Origin: Treponema sp.
Lineage (GTDB): Bacteria > Spirochaetota > Spirochaetia > Treponematales > Treponemataceae
DNA: 64,000 bases
Assembly: GCA_024400955.1 (NCBI GenBank)
Contig: JAKSLY010000009.1
Span: 1-64,000 of the forward strand
Direction of reading: 5' to 3'
This document shows positions 20,901 through 27,126 of this stretch, one piece after another. The translations under genes were made by a program, and so were the position numbers. Each line of letters opens with the position of its first letter. Within the stretch, counting starts at the first letter, position 1. The notes under the pieces are model-generated. The model was given only the letters and a program-made list of their open reading frames with translations, was not told where the DNA came from and did no database searches.

Positions 20901-21414
20901 CATCAACAACGCCCTTCTCGTCCTTGTACGCATTTGGATTACCGTTATCAATGCCGTAAGCCTCAATGGTGTGAGGGCCTTCAAAAAGTTCAGTTGTGGT
21001 AAGGAAGTAAGACCAGAATTCCTTTCCCTCTGCCTTTACGGGATGATCTTCGTCACCGTCGAGAATAAGCCATACTTCTGTAACTTCGTCATCGTCAACA
21101 CAAGTACCAACGATGTTAAGGTTTCCAGGGACACGCATGTTGTTCACGGGGTTAGTAATGCCTGTCACAGGAAGGTCAGACTTGGGGTCGATGAAAATAT
21201 TATAGGGACCTGCAACCGTAACGTTACCGGCCTTGTCTTCGCCTTCTACGAGAATGTTATATTTTCCAGGCTGATGTTCAGTAATGTCAAAGACTTCCTG
21301 CCAGCTGTTTTCAGGACCGAGAGACTTTGACTCAACCTTCTTTTCTGCAAAGGCGGCAACGCAAGAAGCGCAAGTTAAAAGAACCACCGTTGCAATTCGT
21401 AACACTTTTTTCAT
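14989..21414 (-). CDS. Ig-repeat stalk protein with C-terminal putative outer-membrane barrel, 2141 residues
   Basis: It starts with a Sec signal peptide (MKKVLRIATVVLLTCASC, cleavage near AFA). The body is a chain of Ig-like modules, each opening with a (D/N)xxPPxI.. or SDKPV..I..P motif and containing DDDGV/IxxVxYxxD strands. The last ~190 residues differ: alternating amphipathic strands rich in Gly, Tyr, Phe and Trp (GLYFDASVWGATLYSVGVGL, ATVAVGANFSYF), ending in a terminal Phe. This is typical of a small outer-membrane beta-barrel. It suggests a stalk anchored by its C-terminus, unlike intimins, which carry the barrel at the N-terminus. It is the first gene of the operon with the 4933-residue lipoprotein. 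Function is unknown; adhesion or surface scaffolding is inferred. Confidence 0.85.
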   Translation of the reverse strand: MKKVLRIATVVLLTCASCVAAFAEKKVESKSLGPENSWQEVFDITEHQPGKYNILVEGEDKAGNVTVAGPYNIFIDPKSDLPVTGITNPVNNMRVPGNLNIVGTCVDDDEVTEVWLILDGDEDHPVKAEGKEFWSYFLTTTELFEGPHTIEAYGIDNGNPNAYKDEKGVVDESRVVPKTGNRTKITWQLDRRAPVIEVNNLSMGSLVSGKINLEGRVTDGNGINRLEYSLDGGISFTQAPIKEIKYPERNEEGLLSEFTFSVPLDTTKFEDGVATCWFRARDNAGSVGRFAFLFFVDNTPPDIRIITPQESEVCNGVFTVAGVAKDKNGIHSLKWQWGLESGEFELTPGNPYWTKEVSAIGKTKSEVFTVIGRDTMDNEVVVKRIIPLDPEADKPVVTIGYPSNGIEVSGEEGALFVRGIARDDDGVVSVTYKVDAGEEKTMDCLGVFNAAIEGQLAYGTHTLTAWATDRYGVKGNPTVSTFTAKGPAPAYSEGAVKTGSQSVPFVDGMTVHPESDSVFEIVASSTSGISAASYKVLWGTKEVSEYEKNLELKGGEKSVTMQVPLNGESLPWGIVRIQASCTDIFGRESVHTSVINVRDITRTWTENPGVYFTDSTIAEDGIIEAGEGKFVTGYFAGAKIAGVALVPAQKNVELKNENNLIRIASAVDSDEFAVQVTTDSGATYISRKMKFRAPKEPLVLELDEREEYNTEIGMPFVFETPDSQLKISGKVSIPQAKVAYRIFSAEADLRDGVILTGSRQNEPTDWKDIEVSRKGAWEINDINFDSVTDGCHVVEILAQMEDGRDACQAVYIKKIPLSIDAEGNNIVITDEKGKPIAKDVPRVYTFQGRDYYGVCVYQGELSADDFEFSRKRKEQIQADEPPMVFSVTTADTPKPMKYSSQAVSVTAPAVIRMELATVDGEEYRSGMEVALNRVMAKDEKHEAVINMTSNTVIKTVSYKITGEDAPGGNATQSGNAPVVLIASDPETHENSYSVSIPLVNLPARITQISATATDAKGNTSSLNGTISVIREHEVIDNEQAIYWYADGQTTYNEELKAYVLNNGSVLTGYCNVAGPLKEAYARGGIAGIEVAIEGNMIRLKATADGTFRGVSVRVNSEDGGSYLAPDVNIVSDTSNPTITVTSPETMIYVKDTFLLSGRASDGNGSVKLAYTLGDPKADIHDKEGNLIESGEIQWTDLPSSKAGEFWINVSLKEIEDGYIPLTIRATDSVGKITYEHRVLHKDTTPPEVQVILPEEGVVVNGETTVVFRVHDEGRVSNITYTSPSGKTKLPYDIYVHPEDVPVKTEKKTVPGSIAEDGTETPETVEEVVVSERFDPLRTMNSRLPHMRVGTSDAPIDNKMSFTFTDDNGNKTVIDQWQFTVDEESDKPVSEIHLPEEMQVVTADFVISGIVYDDDGPCKIFYRIDKDEYKQVEENASSFKVNIPLLSLTDNEHTISVYGIDVNGVKGDEFKRVFRVSLEEPKGAMTLPEIKTTVKETVTLQGWASDKNDIELVQISVDNGATYNDAEGTTEWSYKFNTQVIQDGTHVVFIKIFDKYGISALYSSLINIDNTPPDISLDLPLDDSKISKRIFLSGETKDNIELTALELRIRSLDGKTIPDRLAYRSLESAEIITQVIDISELANGFYNIELTGKDAAGNITRVSRNIELNKSKPLSKVSVLYPLNGEHVQGEFNIYGITDSEKDDPIESVDLYIDQRKMEEIGPAVMTKSGYFKFTLRDHFSPTLVEGVDPNGNAYAYTVGEEYVLAEGTHFFQTIATTKSGKKVLSNEQTFIYKPNGPWVTLENFTYGDFARNRPLLEGNAGYILTEGELAELKDKTIPLDRRIELENRKVKQISISFDNGKTYEKVAKPGKTHWEYRVENLDIPAGYHFMLVKAEMHNGENAITRTIVQVDRTNPSITLISPGEGGRYNQQLKFSGLSGDDVDLNNVELKLRKGDKASYEVPKFIEGLYFDASVWGATLYSVGVGLTAFDGAVKVQANFGQFTQQQRDSMSKIFHVPQSNMRFGGNVLGGKILAQLAYVPFRYFLGRDWDWLSATVAVGANFSYFTDSGASIVTGKQVAQVLSAALVQVEFPRVTFQQLHKFKTWAMYTEPQIWFIPSDIGGDSAKKYVITCSVGIRANVF

Positions 21415-21558
21415 GTTAACCCCAATACAAGTGAAAAAATTACGAGGAGAACCCCTTCCTCTTATTTTCGGAATATGAAGATTTCTCTTTAGAAGTTTAA
21501 AAATTCCGCAAAACTACAGAAAAACTCCACACCCATAGTATCACCTATCATACCTATA

Positions 21559-21588
21559 ATAATAACTCTAATATCTCTAACCTGTCAA
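21559..21588 (-). promoter_or_regulatory. Sigma-70 promoter for the Ig-stalk operon
   Basis: On the minus strand there is a perfect -35 TTGACA (21583-21588), an 18-bp spacer and TATTAT (21559-21564). The leader to the ATG at 21414 is about 140 nt. It contains a short inverted repeat (GAGGA/TCCTC, about 21443-21461). Confidence 0.65.
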
Positions 21589-21647
21589 ATTTATTTCTAT
21601 ATATGCCAAAAAAATTAAAGTTAATTTGAATTTTCTTTTCCATGCAT

Positions 21648-21676
21648 TTGCCAAATTTTCAAAGGGGGCTTAAACT
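21648..21676 (+). promoter_or_regulatory. Promoter of the sirtuin gene, leaderless geometry
   Basis: TTGCCA (21648-21653), 17 bp, TAAACT (21671-21676). The A of the ATG at 21683 is the seventh base after the -10, so the mRNA probably starts at the start codon. The G5 run at 21664-21668 lies in the spacer, 14 bases from the ATG, too far to be a normal Shine-Dalgarno. Confidence 0.65.
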
Positions 21677-21682
21677 AATGGC

Positions 21683-22426
21683 ATGAGCACACAGGAAAAC
21701 CAGATCGGACAGTTACAGAACTACATTGACCAGAGCCACAGCATCGTGTTTTTTGGAGGTGCCGGGGTATCGACGGAAAGCGGAATCCCCGACTTTAGGA
21801 GTGTTGACGGACTTTACCACCAGAAATGGGACTATCCGCCGGAGCAGATATTGAGCGCAACTTTCTTTGCACACAAACCGGATAAATTCTACAGGTTCTA
21901 CAGGGAAAAACTCATAATCCACGGAATCAAGCCCAATGCGGCCCACATAAAGCTTGCCCAGCTTGAACAGGCAGAAAAACTAAAGGCCGTTGTCACCCAA
22001 AACATAGACGGTCTGCACCAGATGGCCGGAAGCAAAAACGTTTACGAACTCCACGGCAGCACACTGAGGAACAACTGCACCAAATGCGGAAAATTCTTTG
22101 GAATCGATTATGTGGATGAACACAGTGACGACAGGGGACTGCCCCTTTGCGACCAATGCAATGGTCTCATAAAGCCGAACGTTGTGCTTTACGAAGAATC
22201 CCTTGACGATGATGTTGTAAACGGTGCCGTAAGGGCCATTGCCAACGCAGACCTGCTGATCATCGGGGGAACATCACTGACGGTTTACCCTGCGGCCGGT
22301 CTTGTACGCTACTTCCAGGGAAACAAAATCGTGCTGATAAACCGGGATGCCACCCAAAGCGACGAAATCGCGGACCTTGTAATCCACGACAGCATAGGAA
22401 AGGTCCTGGAGCAGATTAAAATTTAA
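21683..22426 (+). CDS. cobB: Sirtuin NAD-dependent protein deacylase (CobB/Sir2 family)
   Basis: Removes acyl groups from lysine using NAD+, giving O-acyl-ADP-ribose and nicotinamide. Visible are the NAD-binding GAGVS (26-30) and GIPDFRS (34-40), QNID (106-109) and catalytic His124 in the HG motif. A zinc ribbon is formed by Cys132, Cys135, Cys156 and Cys159, and GGTSLTVYPA forms the C-terminal Rossmann segment. At 247 residues it is the usual bacterial length. An earlier ATG at 21678 runs into a stop after one codon, so 21683 is the start. Its promoter predicts a leaderless transcript. It diverges from the Ig-stalk operon. Acyl-lysine targets cannot be told; an acetate kinase gene lies 8 kb away. 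Confidence 0.95.
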   Translation: MSTQENQIGQLQNYIDQSHSIVFFGGAGVSTESGIPDFRSVDGLYHQKWDYPPEQILSATFFAHKPDKFYRFYREKLIIHGIKPNAAHIKLAQLEQAEKLKAVVTQNIDGLHQMAGSKNVYELHGSTLRNNCTKCGKFFGIDYVDEHSDDRGLPLCDQCNGLIKPNVVLYEESLDDDVVNGAVRAIANADLLIIGGTSLTVYPAAGLVRYFQGNKIVLINRDATQSDEIADLVIHDSIGKVLEQIKI

Positions 22427-22446
22427 CCAAAGTGCAACAGATAAAC

Positions 22447-22577
22447 ATGGGTACACTCTCGGGCGGAACCCCATGCCATTTCGCGGTTGAAGCCTATAGG
22501 TATTGAGCTCGGACGCGTTGCGTCCTCACCGGCTTCAAATGCTGCATGGCACGGGAACCCGCCCTACGTGTACCCAT
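22447..22577. other. 131-nt highly structured intergenic element
   Basis: This lies between the convergent sirtuin and coiled-coil genes. The pairing arms are 22447-22456 with 22568-22577 (10 bp), 22461-22466 with 22559-22564 (6 bp), 22474-22479 with 22546-22551 (6 bp) and 22487-22494 with 22531-22538 (8 bp). At the tip is a perfect hairpin, 22511-22516 with 22520-22525. Small internal loops separate the helices, as in a folded RNA. A T-rich run (22578-22584) follows on the plus strand, so it may end sirtuin transcripts. It could instead be a small RNA or a dispersed palindromic element. No known RNA family was recognised. Confidence 0.6.
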
Positions 22578-22667
22578 TATTTTTGCACAGACACCAGACT
22601 GTTCTGCCCGAGAACGTGCCCTCATTTTAATAAAGATATCGGACAGTTCCTGGCGGGAGCATATTTT

Positions 22668-23024
22668 TTACTGTAACTGCAGTCTCTGCTGAATGCCGGT
22701 CTTAAGGTGGTACAGGGACTTCTTTACTTCTCCGTCATCCTTGCCCATGAGTGCCTTGTCACATGCAAAACTAACGGTAGTTAGGCGTCCCAGGATGTCC
22801 TGTTCAAGTTTTGCGGCAAGAATTTCCTTGGATGGACCAAGTTTTTCCACTTCTTCCTTAAGCTTTGCAATCTCGGCCTTTTCTTCTCCAAATGAATCAT
22901 TAAGATTACCTGACTTCTGGAGAAGCAGCTCCATGGAAGAATTTATCTGCTGGCACAAACTAACGGTAGTTAGTTCCTCATCCTTCCTGCCAAAAACACC
23001 CTTTATAGTCTCTAAAACACCCAT
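22668..23024 (-). CDS. Small coiled-coil protein of unknown function, 118 residues
   Basis: The start at 23024 is chosen because GGGG lies eight bases upstream; a longer reading would need a GTG at 23054. The protein begins MGVLETIKGVFGRKD, has an acidic/lysine-rich helical middle (about residues 45-70, EEKAEIAKLKEEVEKL) likely to form a coiled coil, and a second helix near the C-terminus. There is no signal peptide or membrane segment, so it is probably cytoplasmic. It follows the ketosynthase gene by 39 bases and is probably co-transcribed. Two copies of a 14-bp inverted repeat lie inside it and encode LTTVS twice. No family was recognised. Confidence 0.65.
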   Translation of the reverse strand: MGVLETIKGVFGRKDEELTTVSLCQQINSSMELLLQKSGNLNDSFGEEKAEIAKLKEEVEKLGPSKEILAAKLEQDILGRLTTVSFACDKALMGKDDGEVKKSLYHLKTGIQQRLQLQ

Positions 23025-23067
23025 TTGTAACCCCAAATTTGCGGAAAACTTCACTAACGACCGTTAG
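22771..23067. repeat. Three copies of a CTAAC-N4-GTTAG inverted repeat
   Basis: CTAACGGTAGTTAG occurs at 22771-22784 and 22960-22973, both inside the coiled-coil gene. CTAACGACCGTTAG is at 23054-23067 and overlaps the stop of the ketosynthase gene. A related palindrome (AACGGCCGTT followed by CGTTAGCC) lies at 55049-55066 inside a pseudouridine synthase gene. Confidence 0.8.
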
Positions 23068-24329
23068 TTAGCCTTCCATTTCTTAAATATAAGGGAGGTA
23101 TTCACCCCTCCAAAAGCAAAATTATTGCTCATTACATAGTCCGTGTCGATGTTCCGGCCCTCACCCTTAATGTAATCCAGGGGAGCACAACGCTCGTCAA
23201 CTTCCCCAAGGTTAAGGTTTGGATGGAACCAGCCTTCATTCATCATATTGATGGTAAGCCAAGCCTCCAAAGCCCCGCAAGCACCCAAGGTGTGGCCAAC
23301 ATAGGTTTTGGTGGTGCTAATGGGTACAGATCTCTTGAAAACACTGTACACTGCCTCACTTTCCGATATGTCACCATGATCCGTAGCAGTTCCGTGGGCA
23401 TTTACATAACCAACCTGGTCAGAAGTAATTCCTGCATCCCTTAGGGCCAGTTCCAGTGCCACGGCCTGGGTTTCTGCATTAGGGGAAGTAATGTGAGTTC
23501 CGTCCATGTTAGTTCCAAAACCTGCAACCTCTGCATAGATTTTTGCACCGCGATTTACGGCATGCTCCATATCCTCGAGAATCAAGGTTCCACTACCTTC
23601 ACCTATCACAAGACCGTCTCGATTTTTGTCCCATGCCTTTGGCGTAAGTTCCGGAGTAGAATTCATGGTGCTTGCAGCCCCCATGACGTCAAATATGGCA
23701 AGGTCCGCAGCAGAAAGTTCATCAGCCCCTCCTGCAATCATCACGTCCTGCCTGCCGTCCTCAATGGCCTCATAAGCATAGCCAATGGCCTGGCTTGCAG
23801 AGGTACATGCAGTATCAGTTACGATGACACGGCCCCGCACCTGGTAAAAAATGCTCAGGTTTGCAGCACAAGTCTGGGGCATGCACTTTATGTATGTCTG
23901 TGAATCAATCTTTGAAGTGTCGCCCCTGTCAATCATGGAGCACATGTCCACAAGAGCCTCCATTGAGCCCATGCAGCTTCCGTAGGCAATTCCAGTACGG
24001 CCGCTGGATATTACGGGATCAATATTCCCTTCTTCATCAACAAAACCTGCCATCTTAAGGGCATCATCCGTTGCCACAAGGGAAAGAAGCCCTACACGAC
24101 CCATGCCACGGATCTTCTTTCTTGGAAATTTTGGAAGTTCCCCCTCATAGGGACATGCAAGCCGGGTATTCATTGTCTTGTACATCTCCCAGCCTTCCAT
24201 GCAGCGGACAAAGTTCTTTCGTTCCCTAAGGGCATCATAAGCCTGATTCCAAGTGCGGCCCAGGGCAGTAAGCATTCCGGCTCCCGTAACAACTACGCGG
24301 CGCTTTCCATTTGGTTTTGTGAAGGTCAT
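23064..24329 (-). CDS. Beta-ketoacyl-ACP synthase, FabF/ApeR-like
   Basis: Condenses an acyl thioester with malonyl-ACP. The Cys-His-His triad of elongating ketosynthases is present: Cys175 (DTACTSAS), His312 (NAHGTATDHGD) and His346 (VGHTLGACGA). The C-terminal NNFAFGGVNTSLIF loop is also there. The 421-residue length is normal. An ATG at 24335 also exists, but the promoter (-10 at 24337-24342) puts the transcript start near 24330, so ATG 24329 of a leaderless mRNA is preferred. It is divergent from the ketoreductase. By sequence type and context it looks like the priming/accessory synthase (ApeR) of the aryl-polyene-like operon at 31-42 kb. A housekeeping FabF role is the alternative. Confidence 0.88.
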   Translation of the reverse strand: MTFTKPNGKRRVVVTGAGMLTALGRTWNQAYDALRERKNFVRCMEGWEMYKTMNTRLACPYEGELPKFPRKKIRGMGRVGLLSLVATDDALKMAGFVDEEGNIDPVISSGRTGIAYGSCMGSMEALVDMCSMIDRGDTSKIDSQTYIKCMPQTCAANLSIFYQVRGRVIVTDTACTSASQAIGYAYEAIEDGRQDVMIAGGADELSAADLAIFDVMGAASTMNSTPELTPKAWDKNRDGLVIGEGSGTLILEDMEHAVNRGAKIYAEVAGFGTNMDGTHITSPNAETQAVALELALRDAGITSDQVGYVNAHGTATDHGDISESEAVYSVFKRSVPISTTKTYVGHTLGACGALEAWLTINMMNEGWFHPNLNLGEVDERCAPLDYIKGEGRNIDTDYVMSNNFAFGGVNTSLIFKKWKAN

Positions 24330-24336
24330 AGACATT

Positions 24337-24365
24337 ATTATAGTGGAAATCCTGACTAAATTCAA
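24337..24365 (-). promoter_or_regulatory. Promoter of the FabF-like gene
   Basis: TTGAAT (24360-24365), 17 bp, perfect TATAAT (24337-24342). ATG 24329 begins eight bases after the -10. The -35 boxes of this promoter and the divergent fabG promoter are only 12 bp apart. Confidence 0.8.
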
Positions 24366-24377
24366 TTTTCACTGCGT

Positions 24378-24406
24378 TTGCAAGAAGTCGCATATTGAAT
24401 TAGAAT
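24378..24406 (+). promoter_or_regulatory. Promoter of the FabG-like gene
   Basis: TTGCAA (24378-24383), 17 bp, TAGAAT (24401-24406). ATG 24413 starts seven bases after the -10, so a leaderless mRNA is predicted. No Shine-Dalgarno is present. Confidence 0.75.
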
Positions 24407-24412
24407 ATATGC

Positions 24413-25141
24413 ATGAACGAAGGAAAAACAATTCTTGTAACCGGAGCTTCCGGTGGAATCGGGCGTGCAATTTCCGTGGCTGCAGCAAAAGCCGGATACT
24501 TTGTCGTATGCCATTACAATCACGGCAGGGAAAAAGCCGAGGAAACCCTAAGGCAGATTGAAGAAGCAGGCGGAAAGGGAAAGCTCGTGCAGTTTGACAT
24601 CACCAACAGGGAAGACTGCCGCACAAAGCTTGAATCCCTCCTTGAAGAACTAGGAACATTCTGGGGTATCGTAAGCAACGCCGGAATCACAAGGGACAAC
24701 GTTTTTCCCGGCATGGAAGACGATGACTGGGACAGGGTCATCCACACAAATCTGGACAGCTTTTACAACGTGCTTAAGCCCCTCATCATGCCCATGTGCC
24801 GCAAGAAGAAGGGCCGCATAATCACAATTTCGTCCGTCTCTGGAATCATCGGAAACAGGGGCCAGACAAACTACAGCGCAAGCAAGGCAGGACTCATAGG
24901 GGCTTCAAAGGCACTTGCCCTGGAACTTGCAGGCCGCGGAATTACGGTGAACGTAATTGCACCTGGAGTCATCGAAACCGACATGACAAAGGACATGCCG
25001 GCAGACTTTGTAACTTCCGCCATCCCAATGAAACGCGCAGGCAAACCGGAAGAAGTTGCTTCCCTTGCCACATTCCTTCTTTCTGAGGAATCATCATACA
25101 TTACAAAACAGGTTATTGCTGTAAGCGGAGGACTTGCATGA
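24413..25141 (+). CDS. fabG: 3-oxoacyl-ACP reductase, FabG/ApeQ-like SDR
   Basis: NADPH-dependent reduction of the beta-keto group after each condensation. It is a classical short-chain dehydrogenase of 242 residues. It has the glycine motif GASGGIG (11-17), SNAG (88-91), and the catalytic set Asn113, Ser141, Tyr154 and Lys158 (YSASK). The C-terminal IAPGVIETDMT loop is typical of FabG. It overlaps the following ABC ATPase gene by four bases (ATGA), so the two are translationally coupled. Sharing a divergent control region with the ketosynthase suggests it is the ketoreductase (ApeQ equivalent) of the polyene pathway. It could also serve general fatty-acid synthesis. Confidence 0.92.
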   Translation: MNEGKTILVTGASGGIGRAISVAAAKAGYFVVCHYNHGREKAEETLRQIEEAGGKGKLVQFDITNREDCRTKLESLLEELGTFWGIVSNAGITRDNVFPGMEDDDWDRVIHTNLDSFYNVLKPLIMPMCRKKKGRIITISSVSGIIGNRGQTNYSASKAGLIGASKALALELAGRGITVNVIAPGVIETDMTKDMPADFVTSAIPMKRAGKPEEVASLATFLLSEESSYITKQVIAVSGGLA

Positions 25142-25977
25142 ACTTTCTTGAATTTAACGATGTTACATTTACATATCCGGCAGTGGAAGGAGACCTTGAC
25201 GAAAACGGAAAGCAGGTTGTTCCCCAGCCGATTTTTGAACATTTTACCGGAAACATTCCAGGAGCCTTTACAAGCGTAATCGGGCCAAACGGATGCGGAA
25301 AATCCACACTGATGATGCTTGCAAGCGGAAGGCTTTTCCCGCAGACAGGAAAGATCTACATGTTTGGACAGGACATCCACAAGCTTGATGAAGAAAAGAA
25401 AAACCTGCTTGCCTCTGTCATCTACCAGAACATGGAATTTGAATCCAACGACAAAGTGGAACAGCTTCTGACATACGTCTATTCCAACGGAAACCTTAAG
25501 GCCAAGGCAAAGGGAATTCTTGGAAGCGGTGACCTTTTCTCGGAAGTGGTGGACAAGTTCTCACTTGCATCGGTAATGAACCACGGCCTTACGGAAATCA
25601 GCAAGGGCGAAAACCAGCGCGTGCTTCTTGCATTCAGCCTGCTTTACGGCAGCGCCAGCGTATTCATGGACGAACCTCTTTTTGCCATGGAAGACAACCA
25701 GAAGAACAGTGCACTTGAATACCTTAGAAGCTATTCCATGGGAACCAAGACGCCTGTATTCATCTCCATGCACGAACTTGACCTGACGAGGAAGTATGCG
25801 GAAAAGGTTCTTCTTGTAAAGCCTAACCGTGACATGGCCTACGGTACGCCGGAAGAAGTCATGACCAATGAGGAACTGGAATCAGCCTACGGAATTCCTG
25901 CAGCTATGCTTAAGCACAACGAAAGCATGACCCGCGAACAGATCATGCAGCAGACCCAGTTCTTTAACAAGCAGTAA
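25138..25977 (+). CDS. Stand-alone ABC-type ATPase with degenerate signature
   Basis: A 279-residue nucleotide-binding domain protein without membrane segments. It has Walker A GPNGCGKST (49-57), a degenerate signature ISKGENQR (154-161) where LSGGQ is usual, Walker B VFMDEP (175-180) and a switch His212 (SMHELD). The N-terminal half has an insertion (ENGKQVVPQP) before Walker A. No permease gene is adjacent; the partner may be encoded elsewhere, or the protein may act without one, like ModF/PhrA-type ATPases. Coupling to fabG by ATGA overlap is odd for a transporter and may point to a role with the acyl products. The substrate is unknown. Confidence 0.8.
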   Translation: MNFLEFNDVTFTYPAVEGDLDENGKQVVPQPIFEHFTGNIPGAFTSVIGPNGCGKSTLMMLASGRLFPQTGKIYMFGQDIHKLDEEKKNLLASVIYQNMEFESNDKVEQLLTYVYSNGNLKAKAKGILGSGDLFSEVVDKFSLASVMNHGLTEISKGENQRVLLAFSLLYGSASVFMDEPLFAMEDNQKNSALEYLRSYSMGTKTPVFISMHELDLTRKYAEKVLLVKPNRDMAYGTPEEVMTNEELESAYGIPAAMLKHNESMTREQIMQQTQFFNKQ

Positions 25978-25978
25978 A

Positions 25979-27109
25979 TTAATCTCTTCTTACCAGGCGG
26001 ATGCCCTGGTAGGTTTCTGAATCCATGTAGCCGTGACCGCAAGCCTTTGGCTTTCCGATTCGCTGCCACATGGATGCATATCCATTTTCTTCCTTGTAGC
26101 TTCCGCCACGAAGAACGATGTTGTCGTATTTTCCCTTTCCAACACAAGGATCCGTTACAGGACCGCCTTCCGGTATGGCCGCGTTACCATGATTGTAATC
26201 GCCGGTTTCCGTTACGCTCCTGAAGTAATCCATGCACCACTCGGAAACATTTCCGCTCATGTCGTATATTCCCAAGGCATTTGGAAGCTTTAGTCCTACT
26301 TCATGGGTCTTTACAATATAGTCCGTGTCTTCCCTTCCTGCAGAATTAACGCTTGTCCAGCCTACAAGCTTAACATTATCGGCCCCAGAATACCTGTATC
26401 TCCAGTCTTTTTCCGATTTACCACCCCCGCGGGCGGCATATTCCCATTCGGCCTCTGTTGGCAGGCGGTATCCGTTTCTGGAAAAATCCCATGTTACGGT
26501 TGCAGACTTTACGTATTCATTTGCCTTGCCCTTGTTTGCATAGGAAACATTTGCTATGTCGTAAACCTTATCAAGACCCAAAAGCTCGCTTAACTTATTG
26601 CAGAAAATTACAGCCTCGTACCAGTTGATTCCAGCAGCAGGCCTGTATTTCTGCCGTTCATCATCATACCGGTTTTCCACGTCGGGAATTGGAATGCGCC
26701 CCATGACATATTCATAAAGCTCATTTGTAACTTCATACTTGCAGATTAAGTAGGAAGACAGAGTGATGTTCCTGCGGGGGGTAAAGACATCGGACAGCTT
26801 GTCCTCTGCAATGCAACTTGCATTTGGAATTGTTGCCGATGCCCCCTTTGGAATTACGGAAACAAATTCAGTCTTGCCAAAATTGCGCCCCCCGATAATT
26901 ATGTTGCCGGGGTTGGTGTCATCAAGGGGATTTTCGCCCTTTGGTGACTTGCAGCATGTGAGGGCATCCTGAAGGTTGTCATATTCCTTATAGCAGGATG
27001 TGCAGACAAAGACTTTTTTTTCTTCGTACTCAGTTTCTACATTTGACTTGCAGGAATCAAAAACTCCAAGAATCAGAAAAGCAAAGGAAAGAATAAAAAA
27101 CTTTTTCAT
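25979..27109 (-). CDS. Lipoprotein with formylglycine-generating-enzyme (SUMF1) fold, probably non-catalytic
   Basis: A signal peptide with Cys20 (GVFDSC) marks a spirochaete-type lipoprotein. After it comes a small Cys motif (CTSC..., then CC about residues 36-53) resembling a zinc ribbon. A SUMF1/FGE domain then fills residues ~85-376: YRLPTEAEWEYAARGG, GNVSEW, VLRGGSY, GIRLVRR. True FGEs need a cysteine pair near the C-terminus; only one Cys is visible here (KACGHGY), so sulfatase activation is unlikely. Such domains are also used for ligand binding. It starts 17 bases after the M29 peptidase gene on the same strand, so it is probably co-transcribed. It ends one base from the convergent ABC ATPase gene. 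Confidence 0.82.
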   Translation of the reverse strand: MKKFFILSFAFLILGVFDSCKSNVETEYEEKKVFVCTSCYKEYDNLQDALTCCKSPKGENPLDDTNPGNIIIGGRNFGKTEFVSVIPKGASATIPNASCIAEDKLSDVFTPRRNITLSSYLICKYEVTNELYEYVMGRIPIPDVENRYDDERQKYRPAAGINWYEAVIFCNKLSELLGLDKVYDIANVSYANKGKANEYVKSATVTWDFSRNGYRLPTEAEWEYAARGGGKSEKDWRYRYSGADNVKLVGWTSVNSAGREDTDYIVKTHEVGLKLPNALGIYDMSGNVSEWCMDYFRSVTETGDYNHGNAAIPEGGPVTDPCVGKGKYDNIVLRGGSYKEENGYASMWQRIGKPKACGHGYMDSETYQGIRLVRRD

Positions 27110-27126
27110 GGACTGCCCGTATTCTG

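Noticed and set aside
21664-21668. G5 run as Shine-Dalgarno of the sirtuin gene
   Set aside because: It lies 14 bases from the ATG and inside the promoter spacer; leaderless translation fits better.
24335-24365. N-terminal extension of the FabF-like protein to 24365
   Set aside because: It would need a TTG start located in the -35 box and run through the -10 of its own promoter.
25979-27109. Active sulfatase-modifying enzyme
   Set aside because: Only one of the required C-terminal cysteines is visible and there is no sulfatase gene nearby.
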